In this document: positions 5,294-12,169 of the stretch, one piece after another
How the letters are laid out: each line of letters begins with the position of its first letter
How positions within the stretch are numbered: position 1 is the first letter of the stretch
From: JAUXLW01 sp964195005
Lineage (GTDB): Bacteria > Actinomycetota > Acidimicrobiia > Spongiisociales > SHLN01
Assembly: GCA_964195005.1 (NCBI GenBank)
Contig: CAXMOO010000087.1
Span: 1-15,310 of the forward strand
Direction: 5' to 3'
Length of the DNA: 15,310 nt
Notes under the pieces: generated by a model
What the model saw: only the letters and a program-made list of their open reading frames with translations
Told to the model about the DNA's origin: nothing
Databases searched by the model: none
Translations under genes and position numbers: made by a program

Positions 5294-6528
5294 TCAGTCA
5301 CGATGATCTCATGCGACTTGTAGGTCGAGACCATCTCAATACCGGTGTCGGTGACATACAGCATCTCTTCCAGCCGCACGCCATGATCGTGTAGCTTCCC
5401 GTGCTGCGTCTCCAACGCAAACGTCATGCCGGGCTCGATCTCTACAGGGTAGTCCAGTGACCAGATGCGGGAGATGACCGGCGGGTCGTACTGGGCCAAG
5501 CCCAGGCCGTGTCCCCAGAAGTTGGCGGCAGCCTGGTCTTCTTCTTCATAGCCCCAGGTTTCCTTGGCCGATGGCCACTTCGAGGCGACGTCGGCGGTGG
5601 TGACGCCCGGTCCGGTGGCCTCGATCGAGTCCCACAGCCACTTGTGAGCCAGATCATAGGTTTCCTGCATTTCCGCAGTCGGCGTCCCACCAACGCAATA
5701 CGTCCGATACACACAGCTCTTGAAACCGTTCCAGGTGAGAGCCGCCAGGTCAATGATCACCAGGTCGCCCGGGCGAATCATCCGATCAGAGAAGTTGCGC
5801 CAGTTGGGCCAGGCGTTCGGGCCCGACGACACGATGACATCTTCAACGTCCTCCATGCCCGGCATGGCGTAGAGCTTCTCGAAACCGAAAGCCGCCACCT
5901 GGTTCTCGGTCATGCCCGGCTTGATGAAGTTGGTGATCTCATAGTGAACGTAGTCGCAGATGGAGCCCACCATGGAGAAGGCCTTGATCTCATCCGGGCT
6001 CTTGATAGCCCGGGCTTCCATCATCGGCGACATGGCGTCGGTCCAGTCAATGCCGCGCTGTTCGAATGCCTTGACCATGTTGATGTCCACGAAGTCAACC
6101 CCGAGCGGCTTGTCCGTCACGCCGGCCTCTTCCAGATCGTTCATGAGCGAATCCATGAACTTGCCGACCTGCTGATCTGCGGCCGGTCCGACCGCACCTT
6201 TGATCCACACGTATGAGTAGCGGATGTTCTCCTTGGGGATCCAGGGGTTGTGAACTTCAAGGTGGAAACCGATGTCGCCCTGCTCGTAGACGATGGGAGG
6301 CTTGCCTTCGGTGATCACGACGTAGCGCAGACCGGGCTTCAGCCGGTTCCAGCCCGGGGTGAGAGTCGAGGACACGTAACGCATGTTCTCGTCGTAGAAG
6401 AGCAACATCGCACCCAGGCCATGGCGTTTCATGGCATCGTGCGCTCGCTTGAGGCGCCACTGCCGGACAGCCTCCCAGTTGATCCCCTCCTTCCAGTCAG
6501 TGCTCAGAACACCGAATGCCTCTCTCAT
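5290..6528 (-). CDS. M24 (creatinase/prolidase-fold) family protein with an altered metal site
   Basis: The 412-residue protein has a creatinase-like N-terminal domain (about 20-170) and a pita-bread M24 domain (about 175-412). In canonical M24 peptidases two Asp, one His and two Glu bind two metals. Here D260 (VIIDLAAL), H340 (WGHGLGL), E373 (FALETQHG) and E387 (VRLEEMLYV) are kept, but the second Asp is Cys272 (FKSCVYRT). The usual second His-Glu of HGxGLxxHE reads YDPP. Such variants occur in M24 members that are not aminopeptidases (creatinase is one), so peptidase activity is doubtful; a C-N hydrolase or lyase role is possible. ATG 6526-6528 has a strong AAGGAGA site. It is the middle gene of an operon: 26 bp after the DRE-TIM gene and overlapping the PPDK-like gene. 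Substrate unknown. Confidence 0.85.
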   Translation of the reverse strand: MREAFGVLSTDWKEGINWEAVRQWRLKRAHDAMKRHGLGAMLLFYDENMRYVSSTLTPGWNRLKPGLRYVVITEGKPPIVYEQGDIGFHLEVHNPWIPKENIRYSYVWIKGAVGPAADQQVGKFMDSLMNDLEEAGVTDKPLGVDFVDINMVKAFEQRGIDWTDAMSPMMEARAIKSPDEIKAFSMVGSICDYVHYEITNFIKPGMTENQVAAFGFEKLYAMPGMEDVEDVIVSSGPNAWPNWRNFSDRMIRPGDLVIIDLAALTWNGFKSCVYRTYCVGGTPTAEMQETYDLAHKWLWDSIEATGPGVTTADVASKWPSAKETWGYEEEDQAAANFWGHGLGLAQYDPPVISRIWSLDYPVEIEPGMTFALETQHGKLHDHGVRLEEMLYVTDTGIEMVSTYKSHEIIVTD

Positions 6529-6554
6529 TTCTCTCCTTATCGTGGTGCCTCGGC

Positions 6555-7790
6555 CTAGCGACGGCCCGGGAGCACCTGGTCCACTATCTTCACGAACTCG
6601 TCCTCGTCAAGCGTCTCTCGCTTCTCCAAAGAGGCCGCCTTGACCTCTTTGAGTATTTCATCCACCTCCGACGTCTCGTTCCACTTGATCCCCAGGCGAT
6701 CCAGCCATATCGCGATCGAGTCGAGGCCGGAGCCCTTGCCCAGAACAATGCGCGGCCCGGATTGCCCGACCAGCTCCGGTCGGTACGGGAAAGCTTCGGT
6801 GAGGTTCTCCTGCCCGACGTTGTTGACCCACGTGGCGATGATGCCCGACTCGACCTCGAACAGCCGCTCGCCGGTAATCGGTCGATTCGAGGGCTGATCT
6901 ACGCCGGCCAGATCGAGGACCAGGCGGGCAATCTCATAGAACTTCTCGGTCTTGATGCCCATGTCGATGCCGTACATGGTGAGCAGCGCCAGCACCGTTT
7001 CCTCGGTTGGCGCATTGCCGGCCCTCTCTCCGAGGCCGGCAACGGTGGTCTGGATGACTTTGGCTCCCTGAGCAGCCGCCAGCACGGTGTTGGCGACACC
7101 CATTCCAAAGTCCATATGGAAATGGGTCTCCAGCGGCACGTCGATGCGCTGGCGCACATTGCGGGCAAAGAACTCAACGGCGTGGGGAGAGATGACTCCG
7201 AAGGTGTCGACGAGCCCGATGGTGTCAACATGACCCGCAGTGGCGACGGCTTCGAGATCGTCCAGCAACTCGACCATGCCCGCCCGGGTGGCGTCAATCG
7301 GAAAGAACGAGACCTGGAGACCGTGTTCATGGGCGTACTGGGTGGACTCGATCGAAAGCTCAATTGCCTTCTCCAGCTCCCACCGATATGCCTTTTCGAT
7401 CAGGTGATGGCTCGAGGGGATCTCCATGACCACACCCTCGACTCCAGTGTCGACCGCCAGCTTCACGTCGGCGAGCATGCAGCGCGAGAACGCGTAGATC
7501 TTGGACTCGAGCCCGGCCTTCACAATGCCCCGAACTGCGGCCTCGTCCGCCGGAGACACGGCGGGAAGCCCCGCTTCGATCCGATGGATGCCGCCCTCCG
7601 ACAACGCCTCGGCGATCCGAATCTTGTCGTCGGTCGAGAATTCGATGCCGGCCTGCTGCTCTCCGTCCCGCAAAGTGACGTCGTGGACCTGGAGCTCAGG
7701 ATTGAAGTTGAAACTGTCGGTGATCTCGGGGAGATAATTCCAGGGGCTGGAGAAGTAGTTATCGGACTTCCAAGGCTCGGTCTCGGACAC
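6555..7790 (-). CDS. DRE-TIM acyltransferase/lyase, isopropylmalate/homocitrate synthase-like
   Basis: The family condenses acyl-CoA with a 2-keto acid (LeuA, NifV, CimA) or cleaves 3-hydroxy-3-methylglutaryl-CoA. The 411 residues contain VTLRDGEQQAG (38-48), HFHMDFG (223-229) in place of the usual HxHNDxG, and GLGERAGN (252-259), the catalytic elements of the TIM barrel. The C-terminal ~110 residues match the short subdomain region; no leucine-type regulatory domain is present, so feedback control is not expected. GTG at 7788-7790 is the furthest upstream start because TAA lies two codons earlier in frame; AGGAGA is 13 nt upstream. It is first in the operon with the M24 and PPDK-like genes, which suggests its product or substrate feeds them. 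Family sure, substrate unknown; the Asn-to-Met change argues against plain LeuA. Confidence 0.85.
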   Translation of the reverse strand: MSETEPWKSDNYFSSPWNYLPEITDSFNFNPELQVHDVTLRDGEQQAGIEFSTDDKIRIAEALSEGGIHRIEAGLPAVSPADEAAVRGIVKAGLESKIYAFSRCMLADVKLAVDTGVEGVVMEIPSSHHLIEKAYRWELEKAIELSIESTQYAHEHGLQVSFFPIDATRAGMVELLDDLEAVATAGHVDTIGLVDTFGVISPHAVEFFARNVRQRIDVPLETHFHMDFGMGVANTVLAAAQGAKVIQTTVAGLGERAGNAPTEETVLALLTMYGIDMGIKTEKFYEIARLVLDLAGVDQPSNRPITGERLFEVESGIIATWVNNVGQENLTEAFPYRPELVGQSGPRIVLGKGSGLDSIAIWLDRLGIKWNETSEVDEILKEVKAASLEKRETLDEDEFVKIVDQVLPGRR

Positions 7791-7882
7791 TGGTTACCCG
7801 CTTTCTCCTAGGCTTGAGGAACACTTCAAGAGTCGCCAATTGTACACAGGATGGTTTGGGCTCCCCCATTGAGAGAGAGCGA
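7791..7882. promoter_or_regulatory. Divergent promoter/operator region
   Basis: This 92-bp gap separates the minus-strand operon from the plus-strand dehydrogenase. CTTGA (7813-7817) and TCAAG (7826-7830) form an inverted repeat. On the plus strand TTGAGG (7815-7820) sits 17 nt before AATTGT (7838-7843); on the minus strand TACAAT (complement of 7839-7844) is a good -10 candidate. The overlap would let one regulator at the inverted repeat control both sides. The reading is from hand inspection only. Confidence 0.35.
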
Positions 7883-8833
7883 ATGAGCAGGTTCAAAGTC
7901 GTCATCACCGACCAGGTGTTCCCTACCACCGACCTCGAGGAGAGACTTTTTGGAGAGATCGACGCAAGCCTCGAGATCGCCGGCGGAACCCTCGAGGACG
8001 TGCTGTCCAAAGGGCGCGACGCCGATGCTTTGCTCACCACTTACTTCCCGATCACAGCCGAAACCGTCGCCGGGCTCGAGAACTGCAAGATCATTGCCCG
8101 ATATGGAATAGGGGTCGACAACGTCGACATCGCAGCAGCCAACGCCGCCGGCATCGTCGTGACCAACGTGCCCGACTACAGCGTCGAGGAAGTCTCCGCA
8201 CACGCTCTCGCCATGCTGCTCAGCCTGCTCCGCCGCCTCCCCGAAGCCGATGCGGCGGTACGGGCGGGCGGCTGGGGCATCGAATCACTCCGGCCCATTC
8301 GCCGCCTTTCCACTCTTACCGTCGGACTGGTCGGGTACGGCCGAATCTCTCGCAAACTGGCTGAGTCCTTGATCACGCTGGGGATGTCGGTGGTATGCCA
8401 TGACCCTTATATTGAGTCGGCGGATGGCATTCCCCCTTTGCTCCCCCTCGAGGAACTGTTGCGTACGTCCGACGCAGTCTCACTGCACGCTCCCCTGACC
8501 CCCGATACCCGTGGCCTCATCGGCGCCAAGGAACTGGCGCTCATGCCGAGCCATGCGGTCTTGGTGAACACGTCGCGGGGGCCCTTGGTCGTTCTCGATG
8601 ATCTCATCGCGGCACTCGAGTCGGGCGAGATCCGGGCTGCCGCTCTCGATGTCTTCGAACAGGAGCCGCTGGAAGCCGATCGCATCAAGGGGGTGCCCGG
8701 GCTTCTGACCAGCCCACATGCGGCCTACTACTCCGAAGAGGCGCTGCAGGAATCTCAGCGCAAGGCCTCGACTCAGATAACCAAGGTGCTCACGGGCGAA
8801 GAGCCCGACTACCCGGTCAAGCCGTTCGCATAG
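7883..8833 (+). CDS. D-2-hydroxyacid dehydrogenase, CtBP-like
   Basis: This NAD-dependent oxidoreductase should interconvert a 2-keto acid and a D-2-hydroxy acid. From ATG 7883 (316 residues; GAGAGAG upstream) it shows RYGIGVDNVD (73-82), a dinucleotide loop GYGRIS (151-156) in which the third Gly of GxGxxG is Ser, acidic D174 after the second strand (NAD preference), and the catalytic trio R232 (NTSRGPLV), E261 (VFEQEP) and H279 (SPHAAYYSEE). The HAAYYSEE ending is typical of the C-terminal-binding-protein-like branch. The frame extends upstream to 7814, but those 23 codons cover the promoter region and have no better ribosome site. It is transcribed away from the DRE-TIM/M24/PPDK-like operon and converges on the zinc alcohol dehydrogenase with 18 bp between stops. 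Substrate is unknown. Confidence 0.88.
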   Translation: MSRFKVVITDQVFPTTDLEERLFGEIDASLEIAGGTLEDVLSKGRDADALLTTYFPITAETVAGLENCKIIARYGIGVDNVDIAAANAAGIVVTNVPDYSVEEVSAHALAMLLSLLRRLPEADAAVRAGGWGIESLRPIRRLSTLTVGLVGYGRISRKLAESLITLGMSVVCHDPYIESADGIPPLLPLEELLRTSDAVSLHAPLTPDTRGLIGAKELALMPSHAVLVNTSRGPLVVLDDLIAALESGEIRAAALDVFEQEPLEADRIKGVPGLLTSPHAAYYSEEALQESQRKASTQITKVLTGEEPDYPVKPFA

Positions 8834-8851
8834 CCCTGGGCCTCGGCTCCC

Positions 8852-9859
8852 CTACCCGGTGAAGTCGATCACAACCTTCAAAGAGGAGCCATCCTGCACG
8901 GCCTCAAAGGCGGAAGCGGCGTCTTCAACAGCAAAGGTGTGCGTGACCAGATCCTCGAGGTGGAGCCGGCCGCTGGCCGCCAAATCGACCCCGGTGTCAT
9001 AGTCGGCCGGGGTGGCAGCCCGCGGGTTGTAGATCGTAAGTTCCTTGTGATAAAGGTCGTAGTACGGCAGGCCCTTGTCGCCACTTGTGATCGTGCCAAA
9101 CACGAGGACTTCGCCGCCGAGCCCGGCGAGCGAGATTGCCTGGCTCAACGTCGCCTCAACGCCCGCGGCCTCAACGACGAGGTCGGCGCCCCGACCACCG
9201 GAAAGATCGTCGAGCGCGGCCTGGGCGTCTTCGGGCGTTGCGGTCGCAGCCGCTCCGAAGTCGCGAGCCAAATCAAGCTTCCACTGTGTCCGGGTGACCC
9301 CGAGCAGGCGTTGGATGCCGCGGGCAGCCAGCAACTGGACATGGAGCAAGCCGGACACCCCAAGCCCGATCACGGTGACGGTGTCGGACGGGAACACCTT
9401 TACCGATCGTTGGGCATGGACACACGTTCCCAGCACTTGCAAGAGCGACCCAGCGGCATCGGAAACTGAGTCGGGGATGACGTGCAGCTTCTCCTCGGGC
9501 ACGACCACAAGCTCGGAAAATACCCCATCGCTGTCCCGGCCGAGGAGGCCCCCGTTGCGGCATAGGTGGCCGCGGCCTTTGCGACACAGGTCGCAGTAGC
9601 CACAAGAAATTGCCGGATCGATGAGAACCCGCTGGCCGGGAGCGACCAGGCCGCGCGCTCCCTGCTCGATTACGGTTCCCACCATTTCATGGCCCATAAC
9701 GAGCGGCCGGGGGCCGGGAATCTGGCCTTTGAACACTTTGACGTCGGTGCCACACAATCCCGCCCGGGCGACTCGCACTAGCGCATTGGGGCCTGCATCC
9801 GGGGTTGGAAGCTCGACCACCTCCAGTTCGGAAGCTCCGACCACTTGTACTGCTCTCAT
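8852..9859 (-). CDS. Zinc-dependent alcohol dehydrogenase (MDR family, threonine/sorbitol dehydrogenase-like)
   Basis: This NAD(P)-dependent oxidation of a secondary alcohol or polyol is inferred from the medium-chain dehydrogenase motifs in 335 residues: catalytic zinc ligands C36 (GLCGTD) and H57-E58 (GHEMVG), structural zinc cysteines C86, C89, C92 and C100 (CGYCDLC...HLC), and Rossmann GLGVSG (165-170). The fourth catalytic-zinc position, usually the Glu of an 'EPL' stretch, appears as Gln141 (SLLQVLGT), a possible specificity difference. I chose ATG 9857-9859 because it overlaps the ABC gene stop (TAATG) and follows GAGAGGA; the frame extends 25 codons further, but inside the ABC gene. 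Co-translation with an ABC ATPase is unusual. The specific substrate is not evident. Confidence 0.88.
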   Translation of the reverse strand: MRAVQVVGASELEVVELPTPDAGPNALVRVARAGLCGTDVKVFKGQIPGPRPLVMGHEMVGTVIEQGARGLVAPGQRVLIDPAISCGYCDLCRKGRGHLCRNGGLLGRDSDGVFSELVVVPEEKLHVIPDSVSDAAGSLLQVLGTCVHAQRSVKVFPSDTVTVIGLGVSGLLHVQLLAARGIQRLLGVTRTQWKLDLARDFGAAATATPEDAQAALDDLSGGRGADLVVEAAGVEATLSQAISLAGLGGEVLVFGTITSGDKGLPYYDLYHKELTIYNPRAATPADYDTGVDLAASGRLHLEDLVTHTFAVEDAASAFEAVQDGSSLKVVIDFTG

Positions 9860-10659
9860 TACGTCCTCTCGCTCGGCGACCAGGCCCGATACCGATCCTC
9901 GTGGCGCTGGAGTCGCAAGGTCAACTGGAAACACTCAGAAAGGCTCTCATCGGTAACGGTTTCTTCAATGGGCCCGTCGGCCAACACCTCTCCATTCGAG
10001 AGCATCAGGATGTGGTCATAGCCGGGCGGTATTTCCTCGACGTGGTGGGTGACCAGAACCACGGCTGGGCCCTGAGGGTCGAAAGCAAGGTCGGAGAGTG
10101 AGGCGATGAGCCGCTCCCGCGCCCCCAAGTCGAGCCCGGTGGTCGCCTCATCTAGAAGGAGCAGTTCGGGGTTGGTCATGAGACTGCGAGCTATCAGCAC
10201 CCGCTGCTTCTCGCCAGCGGACAACGTCTCGAATTGGCGCTCGGCCAGGTGGGCGGCCTGGAGCCTGCCCAGGCGAGCCTCGGCAATCTCCCAATCGTGC
10301 TCGTCGTACTCGTGCCAGCGGGAGTCCACGAAGGCGGCATGCTTGCCGGTGATGACGATCTCGATAGCCCGCAAGTATCCGCGAATCATGTCGGCGAGCC
10401 CCGCCCCGGCGTACCCAACTCGGCGCCGCAACTGGCGAACGTCGCCCTTGCCGTGCTCGACACCTAGGAGGCGAACAGTTCCGCGACTGGGCGTGATATA
10501 GGTGGAAGCCACTTGCAGCATGGTGGTTTTGCCCGCGCCATTAGGGCCGAGCACCACCCACCGCTCGTTTGCTCGTACCCGCCAATCGATTGAGTCGAGC
10601 AGATGGCGTCCGCCGCGGATTACCGACACCCCTGCCAGGTCGATGACTTCGTCGTTCAT
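9859..10659 (-). CDS. Stand-alone ABC transporter ATP-binding protein
   Basis: The 266-residue protein is a single nucleotide-binding domain: Walker A GPNGAGKT (38-45), signature LSAGEKQR (146-153), Walker B LLLLDEATTGLD (166-177) and the H-loop VTHH (203-206). Sequence around the signature (ETLSAGEKQRVLIARSL) resembles ModF/iron-importer-type ATPases. No permease or binding protein is adjacent, so its membrane partner is unknown, or it may be a soluble ABC protein. The ATG (10657-10659) has no strong ribosome site. Its TAA stop overlaps the ATG of the zinc alcohol dehydrogenase (TAATG), so the two are probably translated together. A 185-bp gap separates it from the divergent DUF664 gene. Confidence 0.88.
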   Translation of the reverse strand: MNDEVIDLAGVSVIRGGRHLLDSIDWRVRANERWVVLGPNGAGKTTMLQVASTYITPSRGTVRLLGVEHGKGDVRQLRRRVGYAGAGLADMIRGYLRAIEIVITGKHAAFVDSRWHEYDEHDWEIAEARLGRLQAAHLAERQFETLSAGEKQRVLIARSLMTNPELLLLDEATTGLDLGARERLIASLSDLAFDPQGPAVVLVTHHVEEIPPGYDHILMLSNGEVLADGPIEETVTDESLSECFQLTLRLQRHEDRYRAWSPSERT

Positions 10660-10766
10660 TGCAGTGGATCGCCTGCCGCTGCCTGCTGGTTTGTGGGGGT
10701 CGCGTGGCGCCTGTGACTGGTAAACGCGTGCACCGTCACCGCTGTTCCTTCCCGCTTTGTGCGTCG

Positions 10767-10793
10767 TTGTGCTGGAGGATGATCCTATAGGCT
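10767..10793 (+). promoter_or_regulatory. Possible promoter of the DUF664 gene
   Basis: TTGTGC (10767-10772) and TAGGCT (10788-10793) are separated by 15 nt, about 50 bp before the ATG at 10845. The -10 fits an actinobacterial TAnnnT pattern but the spacer is short and a second TTGTGC lies at 10757-10762. Weak evidence. Confidence 0.22.
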
Positions 10794-10844
10794 CGGGCTT
10801 CGGCAGCGGTTTTCGTAGGCCGCTCCGATTTAGAGAGAAGCGCG

Positions 10845-11360
10845 ATGGATTCCAGCGACCTATTGACGGACGGATTCGTGAGAATCCAACAAGCGGTGAC
10901 CAGTGTCCTCGAGGGCTTGACTTCAGAGCAGGCAGCCCATCGACTCGATCGCGAAGCCAATCCCATTGCCTGGTTGGTCTGGCACCTCACCCGAGTCCAG
11001 GACGACCATGTGGCAGAGCTGGCCGGACGCGAGCAGGAATGGATCACCGGTGAGTGGAACCTCCGGTTCGGAACCTCGCCCGAGCCGTCAAACACCGGCT
11101 ACGGGCACACCTCCGAGCAAGTGGCCGAAGTCGTTCCCGACTCTGTGGCGACGCTCGGGCTGTATCACGACGCCGTGTTTGCCTGCACCCGAGATTATTT
11201 GGCCGGCATCGATGAAATCGAACTGGAACGGATCATCGACCGCTCTTACGACCCTCCCGTGTCGGCGGGGGTGCGGCTGGTAAGCGTCATCAACGACAGC
11301 ATGCAGCACGCCGGGCAAGCGCTCTACGTCCGGGGGATTGTCGACCGGGCGGCGATGTAG
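10845..11360 (+). CDS. DinB-superfamily (DUF664-like) protein, putative thiol-dependent transferase
   Basis: The 171-residue protein has a DinB four-helix-bundle pattern: NPIAWLVWHLTRVQDDH (39-55) with H47 and H55, and QHAGQALYVRG (154-164) with H155. In the superfamily these His residues bind a divalent metal that activates a low-molecular-weight thiol (mycothiol or bacillithiol). The usual upstream His of the C-terminal HxxxH appears as Asp151. Substrates of DUF664 proteins are mostly unknown. GAGAGAAG precedes the ATG. Its last 37 bp overlap the 3' end of the RidA gene on the opposite strand, so the two messages are complementary there. It is a second member of the superfamily in the window after the partial gene at the left edge. 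Confidence 0.8.
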   Translation: MDSSDLLTDGFVRIQQAVTSVLEGLTSEQAAHRLDREANPIAWLVWHLTRVQDDHVAELAGREQEWITGEWNLRFGTSPEPSNTGYGHTSEQVAEVVPDSVATLGLYHDAVFACTRDYLAGIDEIELERIIDRSYDPPVSAGVRLVSVINDSMQHAGQALYVRGIVDRAAM

Positions 11361-11722
11361 TCGATCTCGATGCGCCAGGCCGGATCCTTCAGGCCGGCGA
11401 CATACATGAGCGTCGAGGCGGGGCGGTGATCTCCGAGTACCCGAGCCCGCATGGCAGCGGCGGCGGGCTGGTCGGCTCGATCAATCAGGAGCATGTTCAG
11501 CTGCACGATATCGCTGATCTCCATACCGGCGGATGAAAGAACCTCGCCGATGTTACGCCACACCAGCTCGGCCTGTGACTCGATGCCCTCTCCAATCGTT
11601 CCGTCCGGCTCCACCCCAACCTGACCGGCGCCGAAGAGCCACCGGACCGGCCCCTCGAGCTCCACGCCATGGGAATACGTTGCAAACGGGCCGGCCACCG
11701 TCGGTGGATTGTGGATCAGCAC
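11324..11722 (-). CDS. RidA family enamine/imine deaminase-like protein
   Basis: RidA (YjgF/YER057c/UK114) proteins are small trimers that hydrolyse reactive enamines and imines such as 2-aminoacrylate to keto acids and ammonia. The protein (132 residues, usual size) shows GPFATYSHGVEL near the N-terminus, the conserved active-site Arg in HRPASTLMYVAGL (R100) and the C-terminal EIDYIAA strand. I chose GTG 11720-11722 because GAAGGAG (11728-11734 on the opposite strand) is 5 nt upstream of it; the longer frame's GTG at 11726-11728 would overlap that ribosome site. The gene converges on and overlaps the DUF664 gene, and diverges from the cupin gene across 65 bp. Near an FAD monooxygenase it could clear imine intermediates, which is inference. 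Confidence 0.87.
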   Translation of the reverse strand: MLIHNPPTVAGPFATYSHGVELEGPVRWLFGAGQVGVEPDGTIGEGIESQAELVWRNIGEVLSSAGMEISDIVQLNMLLIDRADQPAAAAMRARVLGDHRPASTLMYVAGLKDPAWRIEIDYIAARSTIPRT

Positions 11723-11727
11723 TGCCA

Positions 11728-11734
11728 CTCCTTC
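11728..11734 (-). promoter_or_regulatory. Ribosome binding site deciding the RidA start
   Basis: GAAGGAG on the minus strand lies 5 nt before GTG 11722 and overlaps the alternative GTG 11728, which favours the shorter protein. Confidence 0.6.
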
Positions 11735-11787
11735 TGTCGACCTAGTTGAACGCTACCCACCGATTGCTCGATGCCTAGCATCCGCGC

Positions 11788-12162
11788 ATGAGTCCTGGAA
11801 GCGTCGAGGAAGGCACGTTCGATCCGGTCGAATTCGCCGAAGAGCTCGCTGCCGCGCCGACCAACCTGGCGGTGGGTACGACGCTTTGGTTCGAAAATGA
11901 TCGTCTCAAGGTCTGGGAGGTGAAGCTCGAGCCGGGCGAACGAGGTCCCTTCCATTCCCACACCCACAACTATTTCTGGACAGTCGTGGAGGGAGGCCGG
12001 GGGTTGCAGCGTTTTAGCGACGGCACGCTACTTGTGCGCGACTATCACATTGGCGACACCAGCTACCTGGAACATACTCCGGAGACGGCGCTCATCCACG
12101 ACCTAGAGAACGTCGGTGAGACAGTACTCAGGTTCGTGACGGTCGAGTTGCTCGACGACTGA
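11788..12162 (+). CDS. Small single-domain cupin protein
   Basis: The 124-residue protein is one cupin barrel. Motif 1 reads PGERGPFHSHTHNYFWTVVEGG (49-70, metal-ligand candidates H56, H58 and H60 plus E68) and motif 2 includes H104 (IHDLENVGE). Small cupins act as metal-dependent dioxygenases, isomerases or binding proteins. An N-terminal ~30-residue segment without the fold precedes it. The ribosome site is poor. Its TGA lies 7 bp before the FAD monooxygenase ATG, so both are probably one transcript. This pairing suggests a role in the same oxidative pathway, perhaps ring opening or handling of an unstable product, but no substrate can be named. Confidence 0.82.
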   Translation: MSPGSVEEGTFDPVEFAEELAAAPTNLAVGTTLWFENDRLKVWEVKLEPGERGPFHSHTHNYFWTVVEGGRGLQRFSDGTLLVRDYHIGDTSYLEHTPETALIHDLENVGETVLRFVTVELLDD

Positions 12163-12169
12163 CCTCGAG

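Noticed and set aside
6516..7811. 431-codon open frame on the plus strand across the DRE-TIM gene
   Set aside because: It is the antisense shadow of a clearly conserved enzyme; the translation has no recognisable domain and the opposite strand carries all family motifs.
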